Counted from the stretch's first letter, positions 47,811 to 56,062 are shown. The stretch: 64,000 nucleotides of DNA from Janthinobacterium sp. TND4EL3 (GCF_900156175.1 NZ_FTMV01000012.1:124001-188000); one strand, 5' to 3'. The notes: generated by a model not told the origin, from the letters alone. Numbers and translations are program-made.

Positions 47811-48055
47811 TACACCATTCATTCGGATGCTTGTCCTGTGTGGTAATGCAGGTGTGGTGCAAGGCAGCATACAAGCATCCGGAACTTTCTTTCTCGGTAC
47901 GTCATTGACTAATGTAGTCTGCCTGATCTATCTGCTGTATATTTTATGACATTTTTAACAATGTCAATATCTTCTCCCGTTTTTATCTTTTCCCTTTCTA
48001 TCATTCCTTATTGCGTGCGCCGTCCATGATTTTCCGCCTGCTGTCCGCAATCGGC
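47811..48055. other. Gap between the H-NS gene and smpB
   Basis: I see no gene in this AT-rich gap between convergent genes. There is no clear terminator for the H-NS gene beyond weak pairings near 47850-47885. Confidence 0.5.
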
Positions 48056-48081
48056 AAAATAAAACCCGGCATATAGCCGGG
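48056..48081 (-). terminator. Terminator after smpB
   Basis: On the minus strand CCCGGC TATAT GCCGGG is followed by TTTTATTTT. It ends leftward transcription of smpB. Confidence 0.85.
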
Positions 48082-48123
48082 CGGGTTGGTGTTGCCGTGC
48101 ACGCTGCGTGCAAGGTGGCGCCA

Positions 48124-48573
48124 TTAGCGGCGGTGCACTTTCATTGCCGCCTGGACTTCGCGTGCGCCATCGCGGTCGCGTTCCGCGGCCCGCTTGTCGT
48201 GCTGTTTCTTGCCCTTGGCCAAGCCGATTTCGCATTTCACGCGGCCGCCCTTGTAATGCAGGTTGAGCGGCACCAGTGTGTAGCCTGAGCGTTCGACCTT
48301 GCCGATCAGTTTATCCATTTCCGCGCGGTGCAGCAGCAGCTTGCGCGTGCGTACGGCTTCCGGGTGGATGTGGGTGGAGGCGGTCGGCAGGGCGCTGATA
48401 TGCGCGCCGAACAGGAAGAGCTCGTCGCCGCGGACGACAACGTAGGCTTCCTTGATCTGTACGCGAGCGTCGCGGATGGCTTTGACTTCCCAGCCTTCCA
48501 GCACGATGCCCGCTTCGTAGCGATCCTCAATGAAGTAGTCGTGGAATGCTTTTCTGTTGTCTGCTATGGTCAT
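48124..48573 (-). CDS. smpB: tmRNA-binding protein SmpB
   Basis: This 149-residue protein carries tmRNA to stalled ribosomes for trans-translation. The start [20 protein letters not shown], the [20 protein letters not shown] block and the basic C-terminal tail ([13 protein letters not shown]) are typical. It is divergent from ratA. No tmRNA gene was recognised in the window. Confidence 0.98.
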   Translation of the reverse strand: MTIADNRKAFHDYFIEDRYEAGIVLEGWEVKAIRDARVQIKEAYVVVRGDELFLFGAHISALPTASTHIHPEAVRTRKLLLHRAEMDKLIGKVERSGYTLVPLNLHYKGGRVKCEIGLAKGKKQHDKRAAERDRDGAREVQAAMKVHRR

Positions 48574-48666
48574 GAGATGGTAAATGTGCGCGGGTCGGTT
48601 AAACTACTGTCTCGCGCAAGCGCGATAAAATCAAATGTATCCAACATCATAGCAAATGGTTCTTCA

Positions 48667-49098
48667 ATGGCAGTAGTACATAAATCAGTTTTTCTTGGCT
48701 ACAGCGCCGAACAAATGTTCGCGCTGGTGGCGGCGGTGGAAGATTATCCCAAATTCCTGCCCTGGTGCGGCGCGGTCGAGATACGTGAGCGTGGCGAGAA
48801 TACGATCGTCGCCAGCGTGGGCATACATTACCATGGCGTGCGCCAAAGCTTCACCACGTCCAACGAGAACGTGCCTTTCAGTTCCATCAAGATGAAGCTG
48901 GTGGACGGTCCTTTCAAGACCCTCGATGGTGTATGGACCTTCAAGGCCCTGCGCGAGGACGCCTGCAAGATCGAACTGGACCTGCATTACGAGTTTTCCA
49001 GCCGGGTGCTCGAGCAGATCATCGGCCCCGTGTTCGGCATGATCGCCAACAGCATGGTCGATTCCTTCTGCAAGCGCGCGGAGACCGTATATGGCTGA
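48667..49098 (+). CDS. ratA: RatA-like START-domain protein
   Basis: This 143-residue protein has a polyketide cyclase/START-like fold, with YSAEQMFALVAAVEDYPKFL and PWCGAVEI near the N-terminus. E. coli RatA was described as the toxin of RatAB that blocks 50S-30S association; related proteins act in ubiquinone biosynthesis (Coq10). Which role applies here is open. The ATG at 48667 is used although the frame is open from 48328, opposite smpB. It overlaps the next gene by eight bases. Confidence 0.92.
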   Translation: MAVVHKSVFLGYSAEQMFALVAAVEDYPKFLPWCGAVEIRERGENTIVASVGIHYHGVRQSFTTSNENVPFSSIKMKLVDGPFKTLDGVWTFKALREDACKIELDLHYEFSSRVLEQIIGPVFGMIANSMVDSFCKRAETVYG

Positions 49099-49387
49099 AG
49101 CGCGCATTCAGGTGCAGGTCTGCCATGCGCTGCCGGACTTGGCCTTCCTGCGCTCCCTGAGCGTGCCTGCGGGCACCACTGTCGAGCAGGCGGTGGTGCT
49201 CAGTGGTTTGTTGCAGGAAATCCCTGGCATTGACCTGGCCGTGAACATGGTCGGCATCTATGGCAAGAAAAAGTCGCGCGATACCGTCTTGCGTGAGCAT
49301 GACAGGGTGGAAGTCTATCGCCCCTTGCAGGCGGACCCGAAAGAGGCGCGCCGGCGCCGCGCAGGCAGCAAGTCGGGCAAGGCATAA
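49091..49387 (+). CDS. rnfH: RnfH/RatB family ubiquitin-fold protein
   Basis: This 98-residue UPF0125 protein has a beta-grasp fold: VQVCHALPDLAFLRSLSVPA, then VGIYGKKKSRDTVLREHDRVEVYRPL. In E. coli the homologue is RatB, encoded next to ratA; in other species RnfH lies with electron-transport rnf genes. The basic C-terminus (KEARRRRAGSKSGKA) is typical. In many Burkholderiales guaB comes next on the chromosome; here an unknown gene and a prophage intervene. Confidence 0.9.
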   Translation: MAEARIQVQVCHALPDLAFLRSLSVPAGTTVEQAVVLSGLLQEIPGIDLAVNMVGIYGKKKSRDTVLREHDRVEVYRPLQADPKEARRRRAGSKSGKA

Positions 49388-49395
49388 GCGGGCAT

Positions 49396-50001
49396 TTACG
49401 CCAGCACGATATTTTCGAGGTGAAATGAAAGCGGTGTCGGCGATGGGCCGGAGCCGCCGCCCGTCATGACGATATCGGCGCTGGCAATGCCCAGCAGGGA
49501 CAGCTCCGTGTTGACTTGCGAGAGCAGGGCAGTGGACGCGGCCTCTCCGGCTGTCATGCCCGTCACTGCGCCCAGCAAGATGGCTGGCTCGTCTGCGTGC
49601 GCCGTGCTCTGGCAGGCCTCGTCATCCTGCGTGCTGGCCAGCAGCCTGCCGGATCGGTAGATGTCGGCGCTGAGCGCTCCCCTGCTCAGCCTGTCGATCA
49701 CTTTTACTTCCAGCGCTTGCGTGCCGACGGTCATGGGGAGGCCGGCCACATCTGGCTTGTCTTGGGCTGTCAGCTGATGCTGGGTAGGCTCAACTTTCGG
49801 CTGAAAGCTGAAGCCCAGGTGATCGTCCGGGATCTGCAGTGGCCACATCAAAGGCTGAGTATCGTTGATGCCGCGACTTGCGATCACCGTCCAGACCATC
49901 GGAAGGTCATTGGATGCGCTCGCAACATTTTTCTGAAAGATGGCAATCTGCGTGTTGCCTGCCTCGTTGGAGCGGTTGATGAAGTTCAGTTTGATGTTCA
50001 T
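49396..50001 (-). CDS. Hypothetical protein, cytoplasmic
   Basis: This 201-residue protein is one I cannot name. It begins MNIKLNFINRSNEAGNTQIA followed by IFQKNVA and ends IVMTGGGSGPSPTPLSFHLE. It has no signal peptide or membrane helix and a beta-rich, Thr/Gln/Asp-containing composition. The start at 50001 follows GGAAAG; an in-frame codon at 50046 is less likely. It is convergent with rnfH (8 bp apart) and lies just outside the integrase end of the prophage, so it may be a resident accessory gene or part of an older insertion. Confidence 0.65.
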   Translation of the reverse strand: MNIKLNFINRSNEAGNTQIAIFQKNVASASNDLPMVWTVIASRGINDTQPLMWPLQIPDDHLGFSFQPKVEPTQHQLTAQDKPDVAGLPMTVGTQALEVKVIDRLSRGALSADIYRSGRLLASTQDDEACQSTAHADEPAILLGAVTGMTAGEAASTALLSQVNTELSLLGIASADIVMTGGGSGPSPTPLSFHLENIVLA

Positions 50002-50258
50002 GTGAGTGCTTTCCGGTGGCCTCCGCTGCGGCGGGCGGAGCAGCATGCATTATAGGCAGGATTGGCAAGAAGGAATCTAACGAAATATTGCCTTGCATGC
50101 ATGCGGGGCGTGTTGATTCCCGTTTTCGCCCATGGCTTGCCGAAGTTCAAGACAAAGTTTCTGGATTTCTGTATAAGTTGCTTTTATCCGTCACAGGTAA
50201 GTATCCATGCGGGTTCTAGCCATTTCGCAATACGCATGGGCGAAACGTGGGCGAAAAT
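50002..50258. other. Gap flanking the integrase, probable attachment region
   Basis: No gene is seen. The integrase ends at 50259, and phage attachment sites usually lie next to it, so the host-phage joint is expected here or just left of it. I see no tRNA or tmRNA 3' end in this stretch. A GGGCGAAA block recurs (50229-50236 and 50249-50256). The joint cannot be fixed without the other prophage end. Confidence 0.4.
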
Positions 50259-51458
50259 CTAAGCGACTCCTGCCTTTAACCCATCTGTCATTTTGCAGTA
50301 TTGATCCGGCAACACGCCACCCTCTTGCTCAACCCAGCGGCCATACGTTCGGGTGATCATGGTCGTATCGGTATGCCCCATTTGCTTTGCCACGTACATT
50401 GCGTTGGCGCCCGTCGATAACAGCGTCGACGCGAATGTGTGCCTCGTCTGATACGGATTTCGGTAGCGGACCTGGGCCTTCTTGATCATTGCTGCCCAGA
50501 AGAGGCTCAGGCGCTGCGTGTTGTCCCAGCCCTGGCCGGTAGCCGGATCAAGGAACACCAGGCCACCAGCAAGGAAGCTATGTTGTTTCTGTGCAACCAG
50601 CGCCGCGACAGCGCCGCGCCGCAGGTCGACCAAGCGACGCCCGGCGCGTGTCTTCAGTTCCTCCCGAGACTCGCCCATCACGCGCGACCGCTCAACCTTC
50701 GCCTTGAATCCGGCCCAGTCGATCGATTCCCAACGTAGCGCGATGTATTCACTCGGGCGCATGCCCGTGTAGAAGGCAAACTGAAAGACGTTCCTGGCCT
50801 GGCCCTGGGCAGCCCCGAGGATGGCCGCAATCTCCTGTGCGGAGAAGGGGTCTACCTCGTATTCAGCCTTGTACGCATCGCGGTCTAGCGTTTTTTGCAA
50901 TTTCACGCGGTCCAGCGGGTTGCTTTCGATCAGGTCGTCGTTTATTGCAAGCTCCAGGGCACCGCGCAACGGGATGAGAATTTGTCGCACGGAGGTTGCT
51001 TTCAGCGAGAGATCGACAATCCAAGTGCGCAGCGCCGCCGGCGTAAGCTCAGTGAGCAGCGTGTCGCCCCATTGCCCCAATAGAATTTTGTTGAGCACGC
51101 GCTTGTAGCTTTTTAACGTGCTGGGTGCGAGGATGCGCTCATAGATTTCGAACTGCTGTTTAAGCAGGTCGCCAACGGTTACATCCTTGCCCCGAGGTTG
51201 TAAGCCAAACTTCTTCAGCTGCGTCGAATCAGGGAAGTACTTGGCATAGCTGAAATTGCCTAGCGCAATCGCATTCAGGATCTCGCCGCGCAGCCGCTCG
51301 GCGTATTTGATGTTTGCCTTGCTGTGCGCGAGCTTCAACGTTTCCCGGCACTCAGTTCCCCGGTACATAAATTTTATGCGGATCGATTCGCTTTGGACGC
51401 CGGACCGGAGTTCGACGCCTGGCGGGCTGGACTTGTTTGTTCCCATTTTGCTACCCAT
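50259..51458 (-). CDS. int: Phage tyrosine integrase
   Basis: This is a site-specific recombinase of about 399 residues. It has an N-terminal arm-binding DUF3596-like domain (GVELRSGVQSESIRIKFMYRG), a core-binding SAM-like domain (about 95-175) and a catalytic domain. Catalytic residues are seen: Arg in YTGMRPSEYIALRWESIDW (about 231), TRHTFAS (about 337) and the tyrosine in TRTYGRW (about 371). The frame is open to 51527, but ATG at 51458 (alternative 51446) gives a sensible N-terminus and overlaps the preceding xis-like gene by 85 bp, as in lambda. Confidence 0.93.
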   Translation of the reverse strand: MGSKMGTNKSSPPGVELRSGVQSESIRIKFMYRGTECRETLKLAHSKANIKYAERLRGEILNAIALGNFSYAKYFPDSTQLKKFGLQPRGKDVTVGDLLKQQFEIYERILAPSTLKSYKRVLNKILLGQWGDTLLTELTPAALRTWIVDLSLKATSVRQILIPLRGALELAINDDLIESNPLDRVKLQKTLDRDAYKAEYEVDPFSAQEIAAILGAAQGQARNVFQFAFYTGMRPSEYIALRWESIDWAGFKAKVERSRVMGESREELKTRAGRRLVDLRRGAVAALVAQKQHSFLAGGLVFLDPATGQGWDNTQRLSLFWAAMIKKAQVRYRNPYQTRHTFASTLLSTGANAMYVAKQMGHTDTTMITRTYGRWVEQEGGVLPDQYCKMTDGLKAGVA

Positions 51459-51709
51459 TCTTCTACTGCCGGCAAGTTGATCCACAGCCGGCCATCCACA
51501 ATTTTGCATTGATTGCCGTCGAGCCACTTGCCAGCCTTGCGGCGGGCCTGCACGGAATCGACGGAATCACCTGATATTTCAACGTAGCGCTCCAGCTTCA
51601 CCCAGGCCAGAGGCTGGCGCTCTGCCTCTGCCTTGGCGGCCGCCGCGCGCGCATTGCGCTCGATGGTTTCGACCAGCTTGGCCACCATGTCGTGCTCGCC
51701 CATGTTCAT
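51374..51709 (-). CDS. Excisionase-like DNA-binding protein
   Basis: This 111-residue protein has a winged-helix-like core: WVKLERYVEISGDSVDSVQA, then KWLDGNQCKIVDGRLWINLP and AVEEWVAKW. This pattern is usual for small phage excisionases located just upstream of the integrase. Its end overlaps the integrase start. It would bend attachment-site DNA and direct excision. Its start overlaps the previous gene by four bases. Function is inferred from position and fold pattern. Confidence 0.75.
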   Translation of the reverse strand: MNMGEHDMVAKLVETIERNARAAAAKAEAERQPLAWVKLERYVEISGDSVDSVQARRKAGKWLDGNQCKIVDGRLWINLPAVEEWVAKWEQTSPARQASNSGPASKANRSA

Positions 51710-52293
51710 GGCGCGCTCCCTGTCGCCACGTCAGCAGCGCGTTCCAGGGCGGCTTGCTCGCGGCCAGCAGCAACCAGTACGCGGAACACATCGCTGTTGC
51801 GCAGCAGCGCGCCCGGCTCATTCAAGCCCCACAGGACAGGCAGCGCCGAGATTTGATCCATCAGCCGCCCGATGATCGGCTGAGGCGCAGCAGCAGGCAG
51901 CGGAGAATGCTTCGGCTTGGCCGCCTGCTTGGCGCGGATCGCCTCGACCTTCGTCCAGATCCTGGCCAGCTCCGTCTCGCCGGCGGCTTGCATGTCCAGG
52001 CCCTGGGCCAAGCACAGCGCCGCCAGTGTGACCATGACACCGCCGACTTCCTGCGCGCGCTCGCCGACTGGGCGGCCGTATACATAGCCAACCAGCTGGT
52101 GCGCCTCGCTGGCCGTGTAGCCGCATGCCTGCACCAGCTCCAGTGATTCTTCCAGGAAACGGTGATTGCGCTCGGCGCCGTCGGCGGAGATTTCGGCACC
52201 GAAGCACGCCATCATCCAAAGCTGTACGCGGCCCTGGAATGAATCGATGGGCGTTGCACGGACAGGCGGATTGCGTTGCTCGTTGTTGATCAT
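51706..52293 (-). CDS. MazG-like phage nucleotide pyrophosphohydrolase-type protein
   Basis: This 195-residue phage protein has an all-helical MazG-like segment: HRFLEESLELVQACGYTA (EExxE) followed by ERAQEVGGVMVTLAALC. MazG-type enzymes hydrolyse nucleoside triphosphates. Here the usual EVGD appears as EVGG, so one metal ligand may be missing or supplied elsewhere. The C-terminal part (about 120-195) has no known domain. ATG at 52293 follows GGAG; upstream extension of the frame is rejected. ATGA-coupled on both sides. Confidence 0.65.
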   Translation of the reverse strand: MINNEQRNPPVRATPIDSFQGRVQLWMMACFGAEISADGAERNHRFLEESLELVQACGYTASEAHQLVGYVYGRPVGERAQEVGGVMVTLAALCLAQGLDMQAAGETELARIWTKVEAIRAKQAAKPKHSPLPAAAPQPIIGRLMDQISALPVLWGLNEPGALLRNSDVFRVLVAAGREQAALERAADVATGSAP

Positions 52294-52532
52294 TCTGCAT
52301 GCTCCAAAAAAGTTATTTCGTTGGGCTGGCGCGGCGTCGCGTCGCCCATCAGGTAAATCACGGACGACACGCCGCCGCCCAGCACCTGGGCACCCATGGC
52401 GCGCAAGTGGCGCTGCTTGCCGTCGAACAGCACGGGCTGGCAGGTGTGGATCGCGCGCAGCACGGCGCGGTCCAGCTTGTAGGCGGCCTCGGCCGGAGTT
52501 TCCGGCGCGGGCGCTGGGGTGCGGCTGCTCAT
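52290..52532 (-). CDS. Phage hypothetical protein
   Basis: This 80-residue protein is not recognised. A Pro/Ala-rich start (MSSRTPAPAPETPAEAAYK) is followed by a compact region with a Gly-rich turn (QVLGGGVSSVIYLMGD). It overlaps both neighbours by four bases, so it belongs to the phage polycistron. Confidence 0.6.
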   Translation of the reverse strand: MSSRTPAPAPETPAEAAYKLDRAVLRAIHTCQPVLFDGKQRHLRAMGAQVLGGGVSSVIYLMGDATPRQPNEITFLEHAE

Positions 52533-52855
52533 TGCGCCGCCGACGCGCGGCGCGCGAACCATGCCACTGGGCCATCGTTCTCTTCGTCGTACAGCGCGAG
52601 CAGGAACCAGCCTGGGCCTGGCGCCGTGGGCTGCCAGTCGACTAATGCGCTCGGATCGCCATCACCTTCCAGGTAACGCTCTGCCAAGTCGGGTGCGTCG
52701 CCGTCCATCCAGACGCGTTGAACCTCCAGCCCCTGGGCGTCTATCCATTCCTTGAATTTGGCGGCATCGCCTTCGTCAAAGGGTGGCAGATCAGGATGCT
52801 CATACCAGCCTTGAGCATCGCGTATGACTGGTGCTGCTTCAATTATCTTTTTCAT
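52529..52855 (-). CDS. Phage hypothetical protein, acidic
   Basis: This 108-residue acidic protein is not recognised. It is rich in Asp, Glu and Trp (WYEHPDLPPFDEGDAAKFKE, and DGDAPDLAERYLEGDGDPSA), with a hydrophobic patch WFLLALYDEENDGPVAWFAR. A small acidic phage protein could bind nucleic-acid enzymes or act as a DNA mimic, but nothing shows this directly. The start follows AAGGCGG and it overlaps the next gene by four bases. Confidence 0.6.
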   Translation of the reverse strand: MKKIIEAAPVIRDAQGWYEHPDLPPFDEGDAAKFKEWIDAQGLEVQRVWMDGDAPDLAERYLEGDGDPSALVDWQPTAPGPGWFLLALYDEENDGPVAWFARRASAAQ

Positions 52856-52864
52856 ATCCGCCTT

Positions 52865-52987
52865 TCAGGTTGTCGCGGCCAAGACGCCCGCAATGGTCGC
52901 CGCCACGTAAATCAGGATCAGGGCCGCCGCCACGCGCGCGGCACCGGGGCTGCGTTCGCTGTTCTGCACTTCGTCGTCGTCGGTCAT
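52865..52987 (-). CDS. Small single-pass membrane peptide
   Basis: A 40-residue frame encodes an acidic start (MTDDDEVQNSER) and one membrane helix (about residues 16-38, Ala/Ile/Leu/Val-rich). The stop lies directly before the ribosome binding site of the next gene, and AAAGGTAATACGCA precedes its start. Its position in the tightly packed operon supports it; the function is unknown. Confidence 0.5.
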   Translation of the reverse strand: MTDDDEVQNSERSPGAARVAAALILIYVAATIAGVLAATT

Positions 52988-53057
52988 TGCGTATTACCTT
53001 TAGGGTTTCGACTTCCGACCCCGTGCACCCCATGCACGCACCCTGCGGCCGCCGGCT

Positions 53058-53492
53058 TCATGACGCCACCGGCACAGCACGGCCGCCGCGCCACCGCCAG
53101 CCCGGCGCAATTTGGCTGTAGCGCCACATGCCCATGCGATCGCTGGTGGTTATGCGTGGCCACGGCTTGCCGCCGGACTCCCATTCCGGGCCTTCCCAGT
53201 AATCAGCCGGCAGCCGGGCGTGATCATAGTGCTGCACCCAGCCGACCCGGGAATCCCGACCATCCCAATCCCCATCCCAATCGCACCAGGTGTGTTCCGG
53301 GATGCCGCTGATGCGTTGCCACAGGCCGTATTCGGCGGGCCGGTGACGGCGTAGCCATTTCGCGCGCGCACAGGAGAATGGCTCGTCAGCCAGGCCTAGC
53401 TCGCTCGATGGCGTGTACTTCGTCGTGTCGCCATGGCTGCGCAACAGCTGGACGGCGCGCTTGGCCTGCTTTTTGTAGATGCGCGGGTTCAT
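53058..53492 (-). CDS. Phage hypothetical protein, basic
   Basis: This 144-residue basic protein starts MNPRIYKKQAKRAVQLLRSH and is rich in Arg, Trp and His, with repeated Trp-Asp pairs in the middle (WCDWDGDWDGRD). I do not recognise a family. The start at 53492 overlaps the previous gene by four bases, which fixes it. The composition suggests a nucleic-acid-associated role, but this is only a guess. Confidence 0.55.
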   Translation of the reverse strand: MNPRIYKKQAKRAVQLLRSHGDTTKYTPSSELGLADEPFSCARAKWLRRHRPAEYGLWQRISGIPEHTWCDWDGDWDGRDSRVGWVQHYDHARLPADYWEGPEWESGGKPWPRITTSDRMGMWRYSQIAPGWRWRGGRAVPVAS

Positions 53493-54103
53493 GGCGCAAC
53501 TCGCTTGATGGTGATTGCCCAGCACCACGGATTGGCATCCCAGTCGCCGCCGGTCGATTCCCACAGGTCGCGCCAGGCCGTGCGCTCGGTTGCGCGACCG
53601 CTGGCATCCGATCCTTTGCACACGATGTCGTAGCGATCCTGCGATTCGGCCAGCGCTTCCATATCAATGCCCTCGGCAACAATGTCGGCATCGCTGATAT
53701 CCTGCAGGCGCTCGACGCGCACCGACACGATCTCCAGCAGGATGCGGCTTGCCAAGCGCGGCATGTGGATGCTGGGCGTCCAGCGCGCTGGTTTTCGTGT
53801 CGGCTGCCGCTGTGGAAGCTCAGCGCCATCGGCGCGGAAGATCGGACATTCCTCATGTCCGTTATCGTCCATGCAAAACGTCTCGCGCACCCAAATGCGG
53901 TCGCCAGGCTGGCCGTATGGGCATTTGCGGCCCGATTCCGCCAGCAGTGCAAGGAGTGCGGTCGGATCGCCTTGCCACGGCTCGATACGCTTGTTGGTGA
54001 CCATCTGCGGCTGAGGCTTGATGATGCGCCCGGTCTGCGTCTTGCTGCCGTCGAGCACGGCGCGCACCATGGCGCCGTTCATGAAGATAGGGCGCTCTTT
54101 CAT
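53489..54103 (-). CDS. ASCH-domain-like phage protein
   Basis: This 204-residue protein carries the pattern of phage ASCH-type proteins: MVRAVLDGSKTQTGRIIKPQ near the start and CPYGQPGDRIWVRETF in the middle. Then LEIVSVRVERLQDISDADIV and DLWESTGGDWDANPW. ASCH folds are related to PUA RNA-binding domains; the phage role is unknown. The start at 54103 overlaps the next gene upstream by four bases. Confidence 0.75.
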   Translation of the reverse strand: MKERPIFMNGAMVRAVLDGSKTQTGRIIKPQPQMVTNKRIEPWQGDPTALLALLAESGRKCPYGQPGDRIWVRETFCMDDNGHEECPIFRADGAELPQRQPTRKPARWTPSIHMPRLASRILLEIVSVRVERLQDISDADIVAEGIDMEALAESQDRYDIVCKGSDASGRATERTAWRDLWESTGGDWDANPWCWAITIKRVAP

Positions 54104-54417
54104 GCTTTTTCTCCAGCGGCCGGCGTGGCCGCAAACATATCGACGGTTTTGGTGTCGCGCACCACCAGCGGCGGCAGCACGTCCAGGAATTCGCCGATGG
54201 TCAGCGCGTTGTCGCGCGGGCCATACGGCAGGCAATCGACGGTCCAGTCGCCCGGAAGGTCGTCCTCTGTCCGAATTTCCTCGTCGGCCACCGCGTCGAT
54301 GGGCTGGTCCTTGATCTCGCCAAAGCTCGACTTAAAGCGGATTTCGGCTTCGCGCTCGCTGGTGGCCATGACGACGGCCGTCAGGGTGGCGCTGACGGTG
54401 TAAAGGCGGTTGATCAT
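54100..54417 (-). CDS. Phage hypothetical protein
   Basis: This 105-residue protein is not recognised. The N-terminal half ([20 protein letters not shown] then EREAEIRFKS) resembles a small alpha-beta fold seen in several phage proteins of unknown role; the C-terminal half is acidic. It is ATGA-coupled to both neighbours. Confidence 0.6.
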   Translation of the reverse strand: MINRLYTVSATLTAVVMATSEREAEIRFKSSFGEIKDQPIDAVADEEIRTEDDLPGDWTVDCLPYGPRDNALTIGEFLDVLPPLVVRDTKTVDMFAATPAAGEKA

Positions 54418-54839
54418 GTGGCGGCGCCTTTTAAGACTTCGTGCACGCTCGCCATTACCTCATCGAACTCGGGCGATGTGCACGGTATGCCTTCATGGTG
54501 GTCCGCGATGCCGTTCCTGTCGTCGAGCTTCTTGATCGCCATGAGCAGGGCGCTCGCCGCGCACAGCTTTTCTTCCAGGCCTTTGGTGTAGGCGCTCATG
54601 CTGCGCACGTTCCAGCCACCATCGAGCGCGTCGTCGGGCAGGCCATCGAGTGCATTCCAGCAGGCAACCAGGTGCTGCGCGTTGGCCTCGCGCATGCCGG
54701 GATTGTTCGCGCCAAAGTCAATGGCCACCGCTACGCCAGCACTGCCGCCCATCCCACGGATCACGGTTTCCGGGCTGCAGCCGTCATCCTGACCCGTTTC
54801 GGCAACGAAAAGCAGGCCAGGGGTGCGCACGCCGCTCAT
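54414..54839 (-). CDS. Phage hypothetical protein
   Basis: This 141-residue protein has a segment [20 protein letters not shown], a pattern common in small phage and prophage proteins of unknown function (residues about 50-70), and a C-terminal helical region. It lies directly after the RdgC-type gene with a four-base overlap. Confidence 0.6.
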   Translation of the reverse strand: MSGVRTPGLLFVAETGQDDGCSPETVIRGMGGSAGVAVAIDFGANNPGMREANAQHLVACWNALDGLPDDALDGGWNVRSMSAYTKGLEEKLCAASALLMAIKKLDDRNGIADHHEGIPCTSPEFDEVMASVHEVLKGAAT

Positions 54840-56053
54840 GCTGCCGCTCCCGTCACCGCCGCCACCGTATAGACGCCTTGCGTACCCTTGACCACGCCGG
54901 CGACTTCCATCGCCTCGATCAGCCGGGCCGCACGGTTGTAGCCGATCAGTAGGTGGCGCTGCACCAGTGATATCGATGCTCGCTGCTGAGTGCGCACTAC
55001 CTCGACGGCCTGGTCGTACAGCGGATCGCTCGCGCTACCGTCGCCGGGCGGCACGGCGCCGGGCGCCTGGCCGTTCAACTCCAGCACCACGCGCTGTTCG
55101 CGCACTGGCTCGTGGCCTTTGGCCGGCACCGTGTCAACGGCCGGGCCCGGAGGCCGCGCATCCACCTCCGCTTCGCCGCCCAGCGCCTCAACCAGGTCGG
55201 CCAGCATCTTGGCCAGCTCGCCCGTCATCAGCGCGAAGTCGCTGTCGAAGCGCTCGTCGTCGTTGCGCGTGGCGCTTTCCTTGATAATTTCCAGCGGCTT
55301 CACGGACTTGATGGCCAGACTCTCGTCCAGCACGAAGCTGACCTTGTCGCTCCAGGTCATGGCAAGGCGCGTGCACTGCTTGCCGGCCGCGATATGGCGG
55401 CGGATATCGTCCGCTTCCAGGGTGTGGCGCTTGTATGCCACCTGGGCCTTGCTCTCGCCCGTGGCGCGCATGATCGCATCTTGGTCGACCGTGAAGCCGG
55501 CCGGGGATTCGTCCGCTTGCAGCCATTCCGTCATCGCGCCGACTGGCGAGCGCATGACGCGCAGGCTTTCCAGCGGCAGCTTGTCGACGGATTTCAGCAG
55601 CAGTTTGATCACTTCGTCGGCCTTGACTGGGCTGGCCGCATCCACCACCAGCCAGCCATTCACCGGATCGATCCACACGGCCGTGGTGCTGAGAATGGCG
55701 AAGGCGCGCGGCAGCAGTTCGTCGGTGACGCGCTCCTTCAATTCTTTCATGGCCTTCTTGCCGGGCGCGAAGCCCTGGGCCTCTTCCATTTCCAGCGCGC
55801 GGGCAGCGGCCACCTGGTTGATCACGGTCGACGGCAGCAGCTTCTTCTCGGTTTTCAGCTGCAGCAGGAACTGGCCGCCGACGGCGTGCACCAGCGGCGT
55901 GCCGGCGGCGCGAGGTGCGGCCCAGCCCTGGCGTACCAGGTCCATGCTGGTGGCCGGCGTGAACTGTTGCGGCGCCAGCGCCTGCTCGAGCACTGCGGCC
56001 GTCATGGCCCAAGCGGCGGGCAAGCGGTAAATCTGCAAATTCTTGAAAAACAT
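54836..56053 (-). CDS. rdgC: RdgC-type recombination protein fused to an FtsK-gamma winged helix
   Basis: This 405-residue protein has an RdgC domain of about 300 residues: [12 protein letters not shown] at the start, [20 protein letters not shown] and [20 protein letters not shown] in the middle. RdgC forms a ring on DNA and limits RecA. A Pro/Gly-rich linker (about 300-342) follows. The C-terminal 63 residues (DNA 54839-55027) match the FtsK gamma domain: DPLYDQAV, then [20 protein letters not shown] and [11 protein letters not shown]. FtsK gamma reads KOPS sites and activates XerD. Genomic RdgC ends without this. It is ATGA-coupled downstream, inside the phage recombination operon. Confidence 0.88.
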   Translation of the reverse strand: MFFKNLQIYRLPAAWAMTAAVLEQALAPQQFTPATSMDLVRQGWAAPRAAGTPLVHAVGGQFLLQLKTEKKLLPSTVINQVAAARALEMEEAQGFAPGKKAMKELKERVTDELLPRAFAILSTTAVWIDPVNGWLVVDAASPVKADEVIKLLLKSVDKLPLESLRVMRSPVGAMTEWLQADESPAGFTVDQDAIMRATGESKAQVAYKRHTLEADDIRRHIAAGKQCTRLAMTWSDKVSFVLDESLAIKSVKPLEIIKESATRNDDERFDSDFALMTGELAKMLADLVEALGGEAEVDARPPGPAVDTVPAKGHEPVREQRVVLELNGQAPGAVPPGDGSASDPLYDQAVEVVRTQQRASISLVQRHLLIGYNRAARLIEAMEVAGVVKGTQGVYTVAAVTGAAA

Positions 56054-56062
56054 GGCGCTTCC

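Noticed and set aside
49999..50260. tRNA or tmRNA as integration target next to smpB and the integrase
   Set aside because: No T-loop, acceptor end or tag-peptide coding sequence was found here or elsewhere in the window.
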